In this document: one piece after another, positions 34,067 to 42,189 of the stretch | Numbering within the stretch: the stretch's first letter is position 1 | How the letters are laid out: every line of letters begins with the position of its first letter | Assembly (NCBI RefSeq): GCF_017565425.1 | Contig: NZ_JAGEMK010000002.1 | Location: 372,001 to 436,000 of the forward strand | DNA: 64,000 bases | Direction of reading: 5' to 3' | Source: Actinotalea soli | GTDB lineage: Bacteria; Actinomycetota; Actinomycetes; Actinomycetales; Cellulomonadaceae | Notes under the pieces: generated by a model | Databases searched by the model: none | What the model was told of the DNA's origin: nothing | The model's input: the letters and a program-made list of their open reading frames with translations, nothing else | Position numbers and translations under genes: made by a program

Positions 34067-35376
34067 TCGTCGTAGTCGGTGACCATGATCTGGGCGCCGT
34101 CGAGGCGTTCGGCCGGCACGTCGAAGCAGAGCTGGTACGCCGCGCTCTCCCCGGGGCGCAGGTCCGGCAGGTCCCAGGACTGCCCGCCCGGCAGATACGT
34201 CGCGTAGCAGCTGGAGGGTCGGTACACGACTTCGTCGGTCGTCACGAGCTGCACGTCGTAGCCCTCGTCCACCCGGGCGAACTCGTCGCCGTCGTAGCGG
34301 CTCTCGATGTCCACCAGGACGTAGCCGAAGGCCGGGGCGGGGTTGTACTCGCTGGTGGCGGCGAGCTCCTCGTCGGCGTCCAGGTCGACACCGGTGACGG
34401 TCACGGTCGCCAGGGCCAGCGTGGCCGCCTCACCCAGCGCGAGGGGTGAGCTCGCCTCGTAGGCCTCGCGCTCCCAGCTGAAGAGCGGGATGCCGGCGTC
34501 CTCTCGCTCGAGGTCGTCGCCTTCGGGGGCGGGGACGGGGTCGATCTCGGTCGCGTAGTCGTCGGGGTCGTAGCCCGAGTCGAAGTCTTCGAGGTCGAAG
34601 TTCTCGGGGTCGAGGGTCCAGTCCGAGGTCGCGGACCCTGCCTCTTCGATGACCCAGAACGCGAAGGCGGTCGAGGCGACCCCGATCAGGATCGCCACGG
34701 CTCCCACGATGATCCCCGCCAGGGCCATGCCGGGGCTGCCCGCCTGTCCGGTCCGTGCGCGACGACGGGCCACGATGCCCACGACCACGGCGATGATGCC
34801 GCCGATCAGGCCCAGGATCCCGATGAAGGGCACCCACGCACCGAGGATCGAGAGCACGGCGACGACGAGGGCGGTGACCGCCAGGGCGCTGCTGGGCCCG
34901 CTCGGCGCGGTGCCGGCGTAGGGCTGTCCGTACTGGGGGCCGAAGCCTGCCTGGGGATAGCCCTGCTGGGGGTAACCCTGCTGGGGAGGACCGGCCTGGG
35001 GGTAGCCCTGCTGCGGGTGACCTGGCTGGCCGTAGCCGGGCTGGGGGTGGGGCTGCTGGGGGTAGCCCTGGGTCGGATAGCCCTGCGGCGGGGGCGGCGG
35101 CTGGTCGGGGTCGTGCTGCCCGGAGGCCTGCTGCGCGTACGGGTCTGCCGGAGCGGCGGGCTCGGCCGCCGAGGCCGAGGTGTCGGGCTGGTGCTGCGGC
35201 TGGTCCGAGGGCTGCGAGGTGTCGGGCGTGGCCGACGGCGCATCGCTGTGCACCCCCGGTCCGAGGGTCCACGCAGCGGTGGGCGCGTCGGTGCCGGGTG
35301 CGCCGTCGGCCGGAGCCTGCTCAGGACGCTCGTCCTCAGGCTGGCCGTCGGTGGGCTTCTCGTTCTCGTTGCTCAT
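34030..35376 (-). CDS. DUF4190/DUF4352-type membrane protein, paralogue 2
   Basis: The 448-residue protein has the same order of modules as the gene at 32456-33445, with a longer head. That head holds a Gln/Pro/Gly/Tyr-rich repeat region (residues about 95-165, units of the QQGYPQ type) typical of disordered scaffolds. The DUF4190 helices follow ([20 protein letters not shown] onward), then a Pro/Asp-rich linker and a C-terminal beta domain with cysteines in [11 protein letters not shown] and [10 protein letters not shown]. It is predicted to sit in the membrane with the C-terminal domain outside. The ATG is preceded by GGGGAG. The two genes are probably a duplication. Confidence 0.8.
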   Translation of the reverse strand: MSNENEKPTDGQPEDERPEQAPADGAPGTDAPTAAWTLGPGVHSDAPSATPDTSQPSDQPQHQPDTSASAAEPAAPADPYAQQASGQHDPDQPPPPPQGYPTQGYPQQPHPQPGYGQPGHPQQGYPQAGPPQQGYPQQGYPQAGFGPQYGQPYAGTAPSGPSSALAVTALVVAVLSILGAWVPFIGILGLIGGIIAVVVGIVARRRARTGQAGSPGMALAGIIVGAVAILIGVASTAFAFWVIEEAGSATSDWTLDPENFDLEDFDSGYDPDDYATEIDPVPAPEGDDLEREDAGIPLFSWEREAYEASSPLALGEAATLALATVTVTGVDLDADEELAATSEYNPAPAFGYVLVDIESRYDGDEFARVDEGYDVQLVTTDEVVYRPSSCYATYLPGGQSWDLPDLRPGESAAYQLCFDVPAERLDGAQIMVTDYDDYDALPVFWAAE

Positions 35377-35479
35377 GCGCGTGCTCCCCAGCTGGATGTC
35401 GACCCGGAGAGTAGCGAACGCCACCCATACCGGGCACCCACCGTCCACGCCTCCACCGCTCCACCGCGGACGGCATCCG

Positions 35480-35540
35480 TCGAGATGTCACTTGTTGTCG
35501 GAACGCCGCCGAAACGAGGCGACAAGAAGTGACATCTCGA
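35480..35540. repeat. 61-bp palindromic element, copy 1
   Basis: Arms at 35480-35500 and 35520-35540 pair with a single mismatch; the left arm begins TCGAGATGTCACTT and the right arm ends AAGTGACATCTCGA. The loop is GAACGCCGCCGAAACGAGG. Copy 2 at 36578-36638 differs at only two positions, and both flank the CPBP protease gene. It lies 22 bp past that gene's stop, where it could act as a terminator. Both terminator and REP/MITE-like identity are possible. Confidence 0.85.
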
Positions 35541-35561
35541 CAGCGGGCTGGGCTGGATGTC

Positions 35562-36449
35562 TCACAGGAGGTTGGATGCCACCTGGCCGACGTGAACGCC
35601 CAGCTCGGGGGCGCAGTGGGCCAGGTAGGCGAGCCACACGGAGCCCGTGCGGGCCCGGACCCAGCCGAAGAGCAGTCCCAGGACCCCGGTGACCAGGACC
35701 TGGCCGGGGGAGACCACCAGGCCGTCGGCGGTGACGAGTAGTCCATGACCCAACCCGAAGCTGAGCGTGGTCAGCACCAGTCCCCATCCGACGCGGGCGC
35801 CGAAGAACCGCCTCGGTGTGCCCAGGGCGCGGTCGAGCAGGGCGAGGAGCGCCCCCCGCCACAGCAGCTCCTCGACGAGGTTGGCGTGGCCGGAGTCGTA
35901 CAGGAAGCCCTCGGCGGAGACCTCGCCGGTGGTGCCCTCGCCTGTCACGTGCGCGAGGACGACGAGGCCGGCAGGGACGAGGAAGATCCCGACGATCACC
36001 GGCAGCACGCGGGCCGAGGTACCCGGCAGCGGCCTGCGCACGCCGACCTCCTCCCGGGCCCATCCCGCCAGGAGCATCAGCAGGACGGTCAGCCAGACGA
36101 GCTCGATGGTCTTGCCCTGCCAGTTCCAGTCCAGGTCGGCGAAGGGCCCGACCCTCGGCAGGCCGTGAACCACGAAGGTGACGCACAGCAACCCACCAGC
36201 TGTCACGAGCGCCCGCCGCGCCCCGGGCTTGCCACGCGCAGCGATCAGAGCCAGCGGCGCCAGGAGCGCGAGGTGGAGCAGGGCGGAGGCAAGGTCGATC
36301 CCCGCAGACCAGGCGACCTCCACGGGACCGACGACAACGGCGACCGCCACGACCGCCACCGCGACGACGCCGAGCACGGGACCTACCCAACGCAGGGTGT
36401 CGACGGGCGACTCCGGCAACCGCCGAGGGAAGGACAGGGCGTGCTCCAC
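35562..36449 (-). CDS. CPBP-family intramembrane metalloprotease
   Basis: The 295-residue protein has about eight spans and the CPBP/Abi motifs. Motif 1 is VEELLWRGALL (EExxxxR, near residue 194), motif 2 is FGLGHG (FxxxH), and the third is AHCAPELG, where the usual HxxxN has Glu instead of Asn at the last position. Family members are membrane proteases related to CAAX processing, bacteriocin immunity or stress signalling. Two near-identical 61-bp palindromes bracket the gene, and it does not overlap its neighbours, so it may be a mobile or horizontally gained single-gene block. The ATG is used; ribosome binding is weak. Confidence 0.85.
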   Translation of the reverse strand: MEHALSFPRRLPESPVDTLRWVGPVLGVVAVAVVAVAVVVGPVEVAWSAGIDLASALLHLALLAPLALIAARGKPGARRALVTAGGLLCVTFVVHGLPRVGPFADLDWNWQGKTIELVWLTVLLMLLAGWAREEVGVRRPLPGTSARVLPVIVGIFLVPAGLVVLAHVTGEGTTGEVSAEGFLYDSGHANLVEELLWRGALLALLDRALGTPRRFFGARVGWGLVLTTLSFGLGHGLLVTADGLVVSPGQVLVTGVLGLLFGWVRARTGSVWLAYLAHCAPELGVHVGQVASNLL

Positions 36450-36577
36450 GAGATCGGACTCCGGTCGACGGGGAAAGTGACCGCCTCGACGCTAGACACC
36501 ACCCCGCAGACCCGTGAGTGCCACAGGTCACGACCACGCCCCACCGCCCGACCGCCCCACGCCCCTCCGCCCCACGG

Positions 36578-36638
36578 TCGAGATGTCACTTGTTGTCGGA
36601 ACGCCGCCCAAACGAGGCGACAAGAAGTGACATCTCAA
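36578..36638. repeat. 61-bp palindromic element, copy 2
   Basis: This copy matches copy 1 except for one loop base (CCGCCCAAA against CCGCCGAAA) and one terminal base. It lies between the CPBP gene's start and the stop of the response-regulator gene, immediately next to a G-rich repeat. Here it could terminate the response-regulator transcript. The two copies are 1.1 kb apart in direct orientation. Confidence 0.85.
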
Positions 36639-36639
36639 C

Positions 36640-36682
36640 GGGGAGGGGGGAGGGGGGAGGGGGGAGGGGGAGTGGGGGCGGG
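36640..36682. repeat. G-rich heptamer repeat, possible G-quadruplex
   Basis: Runs of four to six G separated by single A (GGGGGGA repeated), then GTGGGGGCGGG, give more than four G-tracts on the plus strand. It sits between the palindrome and the stop of the minus-strand response-regulator gene, so the G-tracts are on the template strand for that gene. This may stall RNA polymerase and aid termination, or be a mutable tract. Confidence 0.85.
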
Positions 36683-36687
36683 ACTGG

Positions 36688-37350
36688 TCAGTCGAGGTCG
36701 GCCTCGTGGACGCAGCGGGCGATCTGGACGCGGTTCGTCGCGTGGAGCTTGGTGAACAGGTTCCCCACGTGGGTCTTGACCGTCGCGAGGCCCAGGTAGA
36801 GCTGCTGGGCGATCTCCGCGTTGGACAGACCCCGGGCCACGGCGACGGCGATCTCGCGCTCGCGGGGGGTGAGCTGGGCGAGGCGCTCGCGGGCCTGGCG
36901 CCGCGGGGCGTCGTCCTGCCCGCCCTGGGTGGCAGCCGCGATCACCTGGGCCGTGACGCTCGGCGAGAGGATCGGCTCGCCGGCGGCGACCCGGCGCACG
37001 GCCTCGACGAGCTGGGGGGCTGGGGTGTCCTTGAGGAGGAACCCCGCAGCCCCGTGCCGCAGGGCGGTCAGCACCATCTCGTCGGTGTCGAAGGTGGTCA
37101 GCACGATGATCCGGGACCGGGTGCCCGCCTCGGTCAGGCGCCGGGTCGCGGTCAGCCCGTCGGTGCCGGGCATGCGGATGTCCATGAGCACGACGTCGGG
37201 CGCGGTCGCGGTGACCAGCTCGATGCCTCGGGCGCCGTCCCCGGCCTCGCCCACCACCTCGATGAGCGGGTCCCCGCCCAGGATCAGCCGCAGGCCGGTC
37301 CGGACCAGGGCGTCGTCGTCGACCAGCACCACCCGGACCGCGCCGCTCAC
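36688..37350 (-). CDS. NarL/FixJ-type response regulator
   Basis: The 220-residue protein has a receiver domain with RVVLVDDDALVR (acidic pocket), the phosphorylated Asp in DVVLMDIRMPGTD, and Thr/Lys in VLTTFD and GFLLKDTP. A C-terminal LuxR-type HTH follows (LTPREREIAVAVARGLSNAE). It is a DNA-binding partner of the histidine kinase encoded upstream. GTG at 37350 is chosen because it overlaps the kinase stop (GTGA); a GTG four codons earlier at 37362 is possible. The divergent ABC exporter at 38.8-40.5 kb is the likely regulated target, as in many actinobacterial drug-response modules. Confidence 0.94.
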   Translation of the reverse strand: MSGAVRVVLVDDDALVRTGLRLILGGDPLIEVVGEAGDGARGIELVTATAPDVVLMDIRMPGTDGLTATRRLTEAGTRSRIIVLTTFDTDEMVLTALRHGAAGFLLKDTPAPQLVEAVRRVAAGEPILSPSVTAQVIAAATQGGQDDAPRRQARERLAQLTPREREIAVAVARGLSNAEIAQQLYLGLATVKTHVGNLFTKLHATNRVQIARCVHEADLD

Positions 37351-38636
37351 GGCGCGCTCCACGGCAGGGCGGCCGTGACAACGAACCGACCCGCGGCGTC
37401 GACCCCGTGCTCCAGGACGCCGCCGGCCAGGGCTGCGCGCTCCTCGAGCCCGGTGAGCCCCATGCCCGCGCCCGGGGGACCGGCCGGCGTGTGCTCGGGC
37501 ACCTGGTTGCTGGCCCGCAGGCGCAGGTCGTCACCGGGGGCCCCGGCCAGGCTGAGGCTCACCGCGGCGCCGGGGGCGTGCTTGCGGGCATTGGTCAGGA
37601 CCTCCTGGACGATGCGGAAGGCGGTGCGGGACAGGGTCGGCGGCGGCAGGGCCAGCGGGTCGACGTCCCCCTGGGCGAGCCCGCGGAGGTCGAGGTCGAC
37701 GACCGTCCCGGCCTCGGCGTTCTCGGCCAGGAGAGCGGGCAGCTCGCGCAGGCTCGGCTGGGGTGGCTCGGGTGGCCCCGGGTCGTGGGCGCCCGCACCG
37801 CCCAGCCCCGCGCGAGCCGGCCCTGTCCCGGCCGACCCCGTACCGCTGTCGGCCCGCAGCACCCCCAGCACCTGACGCAGCTCGGCCAGGGCGCTGTGGG
37901 CGTTGTCCTGGATGATCGTCGCGGTCTGCGTGGTCTCGGCCGGCGTCAGGTCGGTGCGGTAGGCCAGGGCCCCGGCGTGCATCGCGACCAGGGAGATGCG
38001 GTGGGCGAGGACGTCGTGCATCTCGCGGGCGATGCGGGTGCGCTCGGCCTCGCGGGCGGCGTCGGCCTTGAGGGACTGCTCGCGCTCGGCGGTCTCGGCG
38101 CGCTCACGCAAGGTCTCGAGCAGCTCGCGCCGGGCGCCGATGTAGAAGCCTGTCGAGACGCACGCCGCGTACGCGACCAGGGCCAGGGAGCCGGCGAGGA
38201 CGAAGTACCCGGTCGAGGTCTCGATCCCCGGCAGGGACGGGCGGTACAGCCCCTCGTAGATGATGGCCGCGACCAGCCAGGCCGCACCTGTCACGATCAC
38301 CCCGCGCCACCGGCGGTGGGTGCTCATCGACACGGCGGACAACGCCGCGGCCCCGACGGCGGCCCCCGAGAAGGCGGACAGCGCACCGGTGACCGAGGCG
38401 ATGGCCGTGGGGTAGCGACGGCGCAGCGGCAGGAGGGCGACCCCGATCACGCCCAGCACGAGGTCGAGCATGATCGCGGCGCCGAGCGGCCCGACGACGT
38501 CGTCGGGGGCCTGCTCGTCCTGCGGCATGAGGTCGACCGTCACCGCGACCCACGTAGCCAGCCCGACGCTGATGACCACGAGGTAGCGCCACACCCGTGA
38601 CCAGGGGCGCAGCGGTGGCGGGGCGGGGGCGGGCAT
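37347..38636 (-). CDS. NarL-type sensor histidine kinase (HisKA_3)
   Basis: The 429-residue kinase has five or six N-terminal spans (residues about 18-165). It then has the dimerisation/phosphoacceptor helix ERTIR-like ERTRIAREMHDVLAHRISL with the phosphorylated His, and a C-terminal ATPase domain with IVQEVLTNARKHAPG (N box) and GAGMGLTGLEERA (G box). A Pro/Gly-rich linker of about 35 residues separates the two catalytic parts. Its stop overlaps the start of the response regulator. Membrane-embedded sensing without a large external domain fits antibiotic- or lipid-responsive systems paired with ABC exporters. The ATG start has only a weak ribosome binding site. Confidence 0.93.
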   Translation of the reverse strand: MPAPAPPPLRPWSRVWRYLVVISVGLATWVAVTVDLMPQDEQAPDDVVGPLGAAIMLDLVLGVIGVALLPLRRRYPTAIASVTGALSAFSGAAVGAAALSAVSMSTHRRWRGVIVTGAAWLVAAIIYEGLYRPSLPGIETSTGYFVLAGSLALVAYAACVSTGFYIGARRELLETLRERAETAEREQSLKADAAREAERTRIAREMHDVLAHRISLVAMHAGALAYRTDLTPAETTQTATIIQDNAHSALAELRQVLGVLRADSGTGSAGTGPARAGLGGAGAHDPGPPEPPQPSLRELPALLAENAEAGTVVDLDLRGLAQGDVDPLALPPPTLSRTAFRIVQEVLTNARKHAPGAAVSLSLAGAPGDDLRLRASNQVPEHTPAGPPGAGMGLTGLEERAALAGGVLEHGVDAAGRFVVTAALPWSAP

Positions 38637-38766
38637 GCCGTCCAGGCTAGGCCGCGCGGGCCCCCGCGCCCTCCCCCGGACGGCTCTGCGGCGTGCGACC
38701 AAAGGTGGAGGCAGGTCGAGGCCGACGGCGGATCCCCTCGCGGCTCGCGGCGCGGAGGCTGGAGCC

Positions 38767-39666
38767 ATGATCACTGCACAGCACCTCACCAAGCGCTACG
38801 GCGACCACGCCGCGGTCGACGACGTGTCCTTCACCGCCCGACCGGGACGCGTCACGGGGTTCCTCGGTCCCAACGGGGCCGGCAAGTCCACGACCATGCG
38901 GATGCTCTGCGGCCTCACCGCCCCGACCACCGGGCAGGCGACCGTCGTGGACCGGCCGCTGCGGTCGATGGCCAACCCGGGCCGGACCGTGGGGGTGCTG
39001 CTCGACGCCTCCGCCCAGCACGCCGGGCGCACCGGGCGCGAGGTCCTGAGCCTCTCGGCCCAGCTCATGGGCCTGCCCAGCTCGCGGGTCGGCGCGGTGC
39101 TCGAGACGGTCGGGCTGACCGACGCCGAGTCACGCAAGCGCACCCGCTCCTACTCCCTGGGCATGCGGCAGCGGCTCGGCCTGGCCCACGCCCTGCTGGG
39201 CGACCCCACGGTGCTCGTCCTCGACGAGCCGGCCAACGGCCTGGACCCCGCGGGCATCCGGTGGATGCGGGAGCTGCTCCGCGGGTTCGCGGCCGACGGC
39301 GGCACCGTGCTGCTGTCCTCGCACCTGCTGCGCGAGATGGAGGCCGTGTGCGACGACCTCGTCATCATCGGCGGGGGGCGCATCCTGGCCCAGGGGTCTG
39401 CGAGCGAGCTGCTCAGCGGCCCGAGCACCCGGGTCCGCAGCGTCGACGACCGTGCGCTCACGGCCGCCCTGACCGCGGCGGGTCACACCGTCGAGCGCAC
39501 CGACGAGGGCACCCTCGCCACCGCCGCCTCCCCCGAGGAGGTGGGCCGGGTGGCCCTCGCCGCGCAGGTCGTCCTGACCGAGCTGCGCGCGGCGACCAGC
39601 ACGGGCCTCGAACAGCTCTTCTTCGACACGACCGCCCAGCACGGGCGAGAGGGGATCGCCGCATGA
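38767..39666 (+). CDS. ABC exporter ATP-binding protein
   Basis: The 299-residue ATPase has Walker A GPNGAGKSTTMRMLCGL, signature YSLGMRQRLGLAHALLG, Walker B TVLVLDEPANGLDPAG and the H-loop histidine in LLSSHLLREMEAV. This is the DrrA/BcrA-like type. It has GGAG five bases before the ATG. The permease gene follows with an ATGA overlap. The neighbouring divergent two-component system suggests that the pair exports an antibiotic or peptide and is induced by it. A short Thr/Ala-rich C-terminal extension ends the protein. Confidence 0.92.
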   Translation: MITAQHLTKRYGDHAAVDDVSFTARPGRVTGFLGPNGAGKSTTMRMLCGLTAPTTGQATVVDRPLRSMANPGRTVGVLLDASAQHAGRTGREVLSLSAQLMGLPSSRVGAVLETVGLTDAESRKRTRSYSLGMRQRLGLAHALLGDPTVLVLDEPANGLDPAGIRWMRELLRGFAADGGTVLLSSHLLREMEAVCDDLVIIGGGRILAQGSASELLSGPSTRVRSVDDRALTAALTAAGHTVERTDEGTLATAASPEEVGRVALAAQVVLTELRAATSTGLEQLFFDTTAQHGREGIAA

Positions 39667-40484
39667 GCGCCGCGACCACCACCCACGTCCCCACCCGCCC
39701 GTCCGGCGCCCGGCCCGACGACGCCGCGCGCGCCGCGGACGCCCGTCGGGGGATCCCGTTCCTCCGGCTGGCCCGTGTCGAGCTGCGCAAGCAGCTGGAC
39801 ACCCGCGCCGGCGCCTGGCTGCTCGGGGTGATCGTGCTGGTCAACGCCGCGCTGATCACGCTGATGCTCACCACCGCCGAGCCCGGGGCCCTCACGTGGA
39901 TGGGCCTGACCGAGACGGCCTCCTTCGGCCAGATCATGCTGCTGCCGCTGATCGGGATCATGGCGGCGACCAGCGAGTGGTCCCAGCGCACCGCCGTGAC
40001 GACCTTCGTCCTCGAGCCGCGGCGGAGCCGGGTCAACGGGGCCAAGCTGCTGGCCGCCGTCGTGCTCGGGCTCGGCGTGATGGTCGCGACCCTCGCGGCC
40101 GCGGCCCTGCTCAACGTGGTGGGGCTGGTGGCCCGCGACGGCGACGGCGCGTGGACCCTGGACCTCGCCCTCGTCGGCGGCACCGTCCTGGCCCTGGCGA
40201 TCCTGGTCACCCAGGGCGTGGCTTTCGGGCTCGCCCTGCTGAGCACCCCGGGGGCGATCGTCGCCTACCTCGCCCTGCCCACGGCGTGGACGGTGCTGAG
40301 CGCCCTGGTCGAGGGTCTGCGCGGTCCGTCCGAGTGGCTCGACATCAACATGACGATGCTGCCCCTCATGGCCGGGGAGATGGGCGACGGCGACTGGGCC
40401 CGGCTCGCGGCCTCCGTCGGGGTCTGGGTGGCCCTCCCGCTGGCCATCGGCCTCTGGCGCACCGCCCGCCGAGAGGTCGCCTGA
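39663..40484 (+). CDS. ABC exporter permease
   Basis: The 273-residue protein has a polar N-terminus of about 40 residues and six predicted spans: about 55-75 (AWLLGVIVLVNAALITLML), then FGQIMLLPLIGIMAATSEW, LLAAVVLGLGVMVATLAAA, VLALAILVTQGVAFGLALL, and others to the C-terminus. The segment ATSEWSQRTAVTTFVLEPRR, following the second span, is the conserved cytosolic loop of ABC-2 permeases that contacts the ATPase. It overlaps the ATPase gene by four bases. It ends 13 bp before a long perfect hairpin. The substrate is unknown. Confidence 0.88.
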   Translation: MSAATTTHVPTRPSGARPDDAARAADARRGIPFLRLARVELRKQLDTRAGAWLLGVIVLVNAALITLMLTTAEPGALTWMGLTETASFGQIMLLPLIGIMAATSEWSQRTAVTTFVLEPRRSRVNGAKLLAAVVLGLGVMVATLAAAALLNVVGLVARDGDGAWTLDLALVGGTVLALAILVTQGVAFGLALLSTPGAIVAYLALPTAWTVLSALVEGLRGPSEWLDINMTMLPLMAGEMGDGDWARLAASVGVWVALPLAIGLWRTARREVA

Positions 40485-40497
40485 CCGACGCGCGCCG

Positions 40498-40540
40498 GCG
40501 CGGAGACCTCGTCACGACATCCGTGACGAGGTCTCCGCGC
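40498..40540. terminator. Perfect 19-bp stem hairpin between convergent genes
   Basis: GCGCGGAGACCTCGTCACG (40498-40516) is exactly complementary to 40522-40540, with a five-base ACATC loop. It lies between the convergent permease and DUF427 genes. This is among the strongest hairpins in the window and is best read as a bidirectional terminator, though no T-run follows. Confidence 0.9.
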
Positions 40541-40562
40541 GTCGGCGGGCAGGCCTCGGCGT

Positions 40563-41117
40563 CTACCAGCCGAGGGTGCCGGGGGCGCCCTTGAGGGGGC
40601 CGACGACGCGGTCGGTGATCCAGCCGCCGTAGAAGCCGCCCTCCTGGGGGCGGACCACCTCGCCGTCGACGGTGCACTCGGTCATGCGACCCGGGTAGAG
40701 GGCGATGTGGCCGGCGATCGCGGCGAAGGCCGGGGTCGGGTCGAGGTAGGTCCAGGCCGCGCCGGGCACCACGACCCGGTCACCGCCCTCGTCCACCCCG
40801 ACGACGTCGAAGTACGCCGCCCGGCCCTTGAACTCGCAGAAGCTGCTGCCCTCGGCCGGCACCAGGACGCCGTCGGGCACGTCCTCGCGCGGGAGGTAGT
40901 AGGTCGGCGGGTGGGAGGTCTCGAGCACCCGCACCGCACGCCGGGTGTCGGCCACCACGGTGGTGCCGAGGCGGACGACGACGTGCTCGGTGCTGGGCTC
41001 GACGGCGGGCGGGCGCGGGTAGTCCCACGCCGACTCCTGGCCCGGACCGGGGGGCGTCGCGGGGACGCCCCCCGGCGGCGGGGTCCGCGGCCGCCACGCG
41101 CCGCCGTCAGGAGACAC
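40563..41117 (-). CDS. DUF427-domain protein
   Basis: The 184-residue protein has the DUF427 beta-rich domain: VVVRLGTTVVADTRRAVRVL, then SHPPTYYLPREDV, the SSFCEFKGRAAYFDVV segment and WTYLDPTPAFAAIAGHIALY. These blocks are conserved in the family, whose function is unknown. The first 35 residues are a Pro/Gly-rich tail outside the domain. The GTG start overlaps the last 11 bp of the upstream quinone oxidoreductase gene, so the two are probably one transcript and may share a redox or catabolic role. The protein is cytosolic. Confidence 0.9.
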   Translation of the reverse strand: MSPDGGAWRPRTPPPGGVPATPPGPGQESAWDYPRPPAVEPSTEHVVVRLGTTVVADTRRAVRVLETSHPPTYYLPREDVPDGVLVPAEGSSFCEFKGRAAYFDVVGVDEGGDRVVVPGAAWTYLDPTPAFAAIAGHIALYPGRMTECTVDGEVVRPQEGGFYGGWITDRVVGPLKGAPGTLGW

Positions 41118-42030
41118 GGATGACGACCTTGCCCTGCACGTGGCCCTCGGCGCTCAGCGCGTGGGCGGCGGCGGTCTCCTCGAGGGGGAAGGTCTGGGCG
41201 ATCTCGACCCGCACCTTGCCCTGGTCGACCAGGCCGGCGAGGGCCGCGAGGTCGGCGCTGTCGGGTCGCACCCACATGTTGACCCCGCCCAGCTCGGCGA
41301 CCTCGGGGTCGGCGATCGAGGCGACCCGCACGTCGGCGGTGCCCACCTCGGGCGTGGAGCGGACGACCCCGCCGCCCACCAGGTCCAGGACGACGTCGAC
41401 CCCCTCGGGGGCCAGCTCGCGGACGGCAGCGACCATCGGGTCGCCGTAGGGGACGGGCTCGGCGCCGAGGCTGCGCACGTACTCGTGCCGGGCCGGGGAG
41501 GCCGTGCCGATGACCCGGGCCCCCAGGGCTCGGGTGATCTGCACCGCGAAGCCACCGACGCCCCCGGCGGCGTTGTGGACCAGGACGGTGTCACCGGTGC
41601 CGACCTCGAGCCGGGCCAGGGCCTGGTAGGCGGTCAGGCCGGCGAGGGGCAGGGCCGCGGCCTCCTCGAAGGAGACGGTGGTGGGCTTGCGCGCCAGGGT
41701 GCGGACCGGGGCGGCGACGAGCTCCGCCGTCGTCCCGCCGTGCACGACGTCGGTCCGCACGTAGCCGTAGACCTCGTCGCCGACCTCCAGCTCGGGGGTG
41801 TCCAGGCCCACCTGCTCGACGACGCCCGCGACGTCCCAGCCGGGGACCGCCGGGAAGACGGTCTCCAGGATCTGGTCGAGGTAGCCCTCGCGGACCTTCC
41901 AGTCCACGGGGTTCACGGAGGTCGCGTGCACGCGGACGAGGACCGAGTCGGGGCCGACCTTGGGGGTGGGGAGGTCGGTCAGCTCGAGGACGTCAGGGCC
42001 GCCGTAGCGGGAGAAGGTGATGGCTCTCAT
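41107..42030 (-). CDS. Zinc-independent NADP-dependent quinone oxidoreductase-like MDR protein
   Basis: The 307-residue protein opens with MRAITFSRYGGPDVLELTDLP and has VNPVDWKVREGYL, the GroES-like catalytic half. The Rossmann region is VLVHNAAGGVGGFAVQI, and ALGARVIGTASPARHEYV is the NADP-discriminating strand. No zinc-binding cysteines are present, so this is the QOR branch of the medium-chain family. It would reduce quinones or related enones in the cytosol. The ATG is normal. It precedes and overlaps the DUF427 gene, and a 159-bp gap separates it from the divergent surface-protein gene. Confidence 0.9.
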   Translation of the reverse strand: MRAITFSRYGGPDVLELTDLPTPKVGPDSVLVRVHATSVNPVDWKVREGYLDQILETVFPAVPGWDVAGVVEQVGLDTPELEVGDEVYGYVRTDVVHGGTTAELVAAPVRTLARKPTTVSFEEAAALPLAGLTAYQALARLEVGTGDTVLVHNAAGGVGGFAVQITRALGARVIGTASPARHEYVRSLGAEPVPYGDPMVAAVRELAPEGVDVVLDLVGGGVVRSTPEVGTADVRVASIADPEVAELGGVNMWVRPDSADLAALAGLVDQGKVRVEIAQTFPLEETAAAHALSAEGHVQGKVVIRVS

Positions 42031-42110
42031 GCTCGGGGAACGTCACGGGGGCGCGGGGATGTTCCGCAGACGGAGGAGCATCCGTCCCGGGTGAAAATCC
42101 TCGTCAGGCT

Positions 42111-42139
42111 GTCATGCGGGAGCCTTCCCCGGCCGATAG
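42111..42139 (+). promoter_or_regulatory. Possible alternative-sigma promoter of the surface-protein gene
   Basis: GCCGATAG at 42132-42139 resembles the -10 box of flagellar-type (sigma-28) promoters (GCCGATAA), with GTCAT 16 bases upstream at the expected -35 spacing. The start codon is 50 bases further down. Match quality is modest, and no flagellar gene is in the window, so this is only a candidate. Confidence 0.3.
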
Positions 42140-42189
42140 AGAGCCACCGGCCCAGACGTAGGGCCCTGGAGAAACCTCAGGAACCCCTC

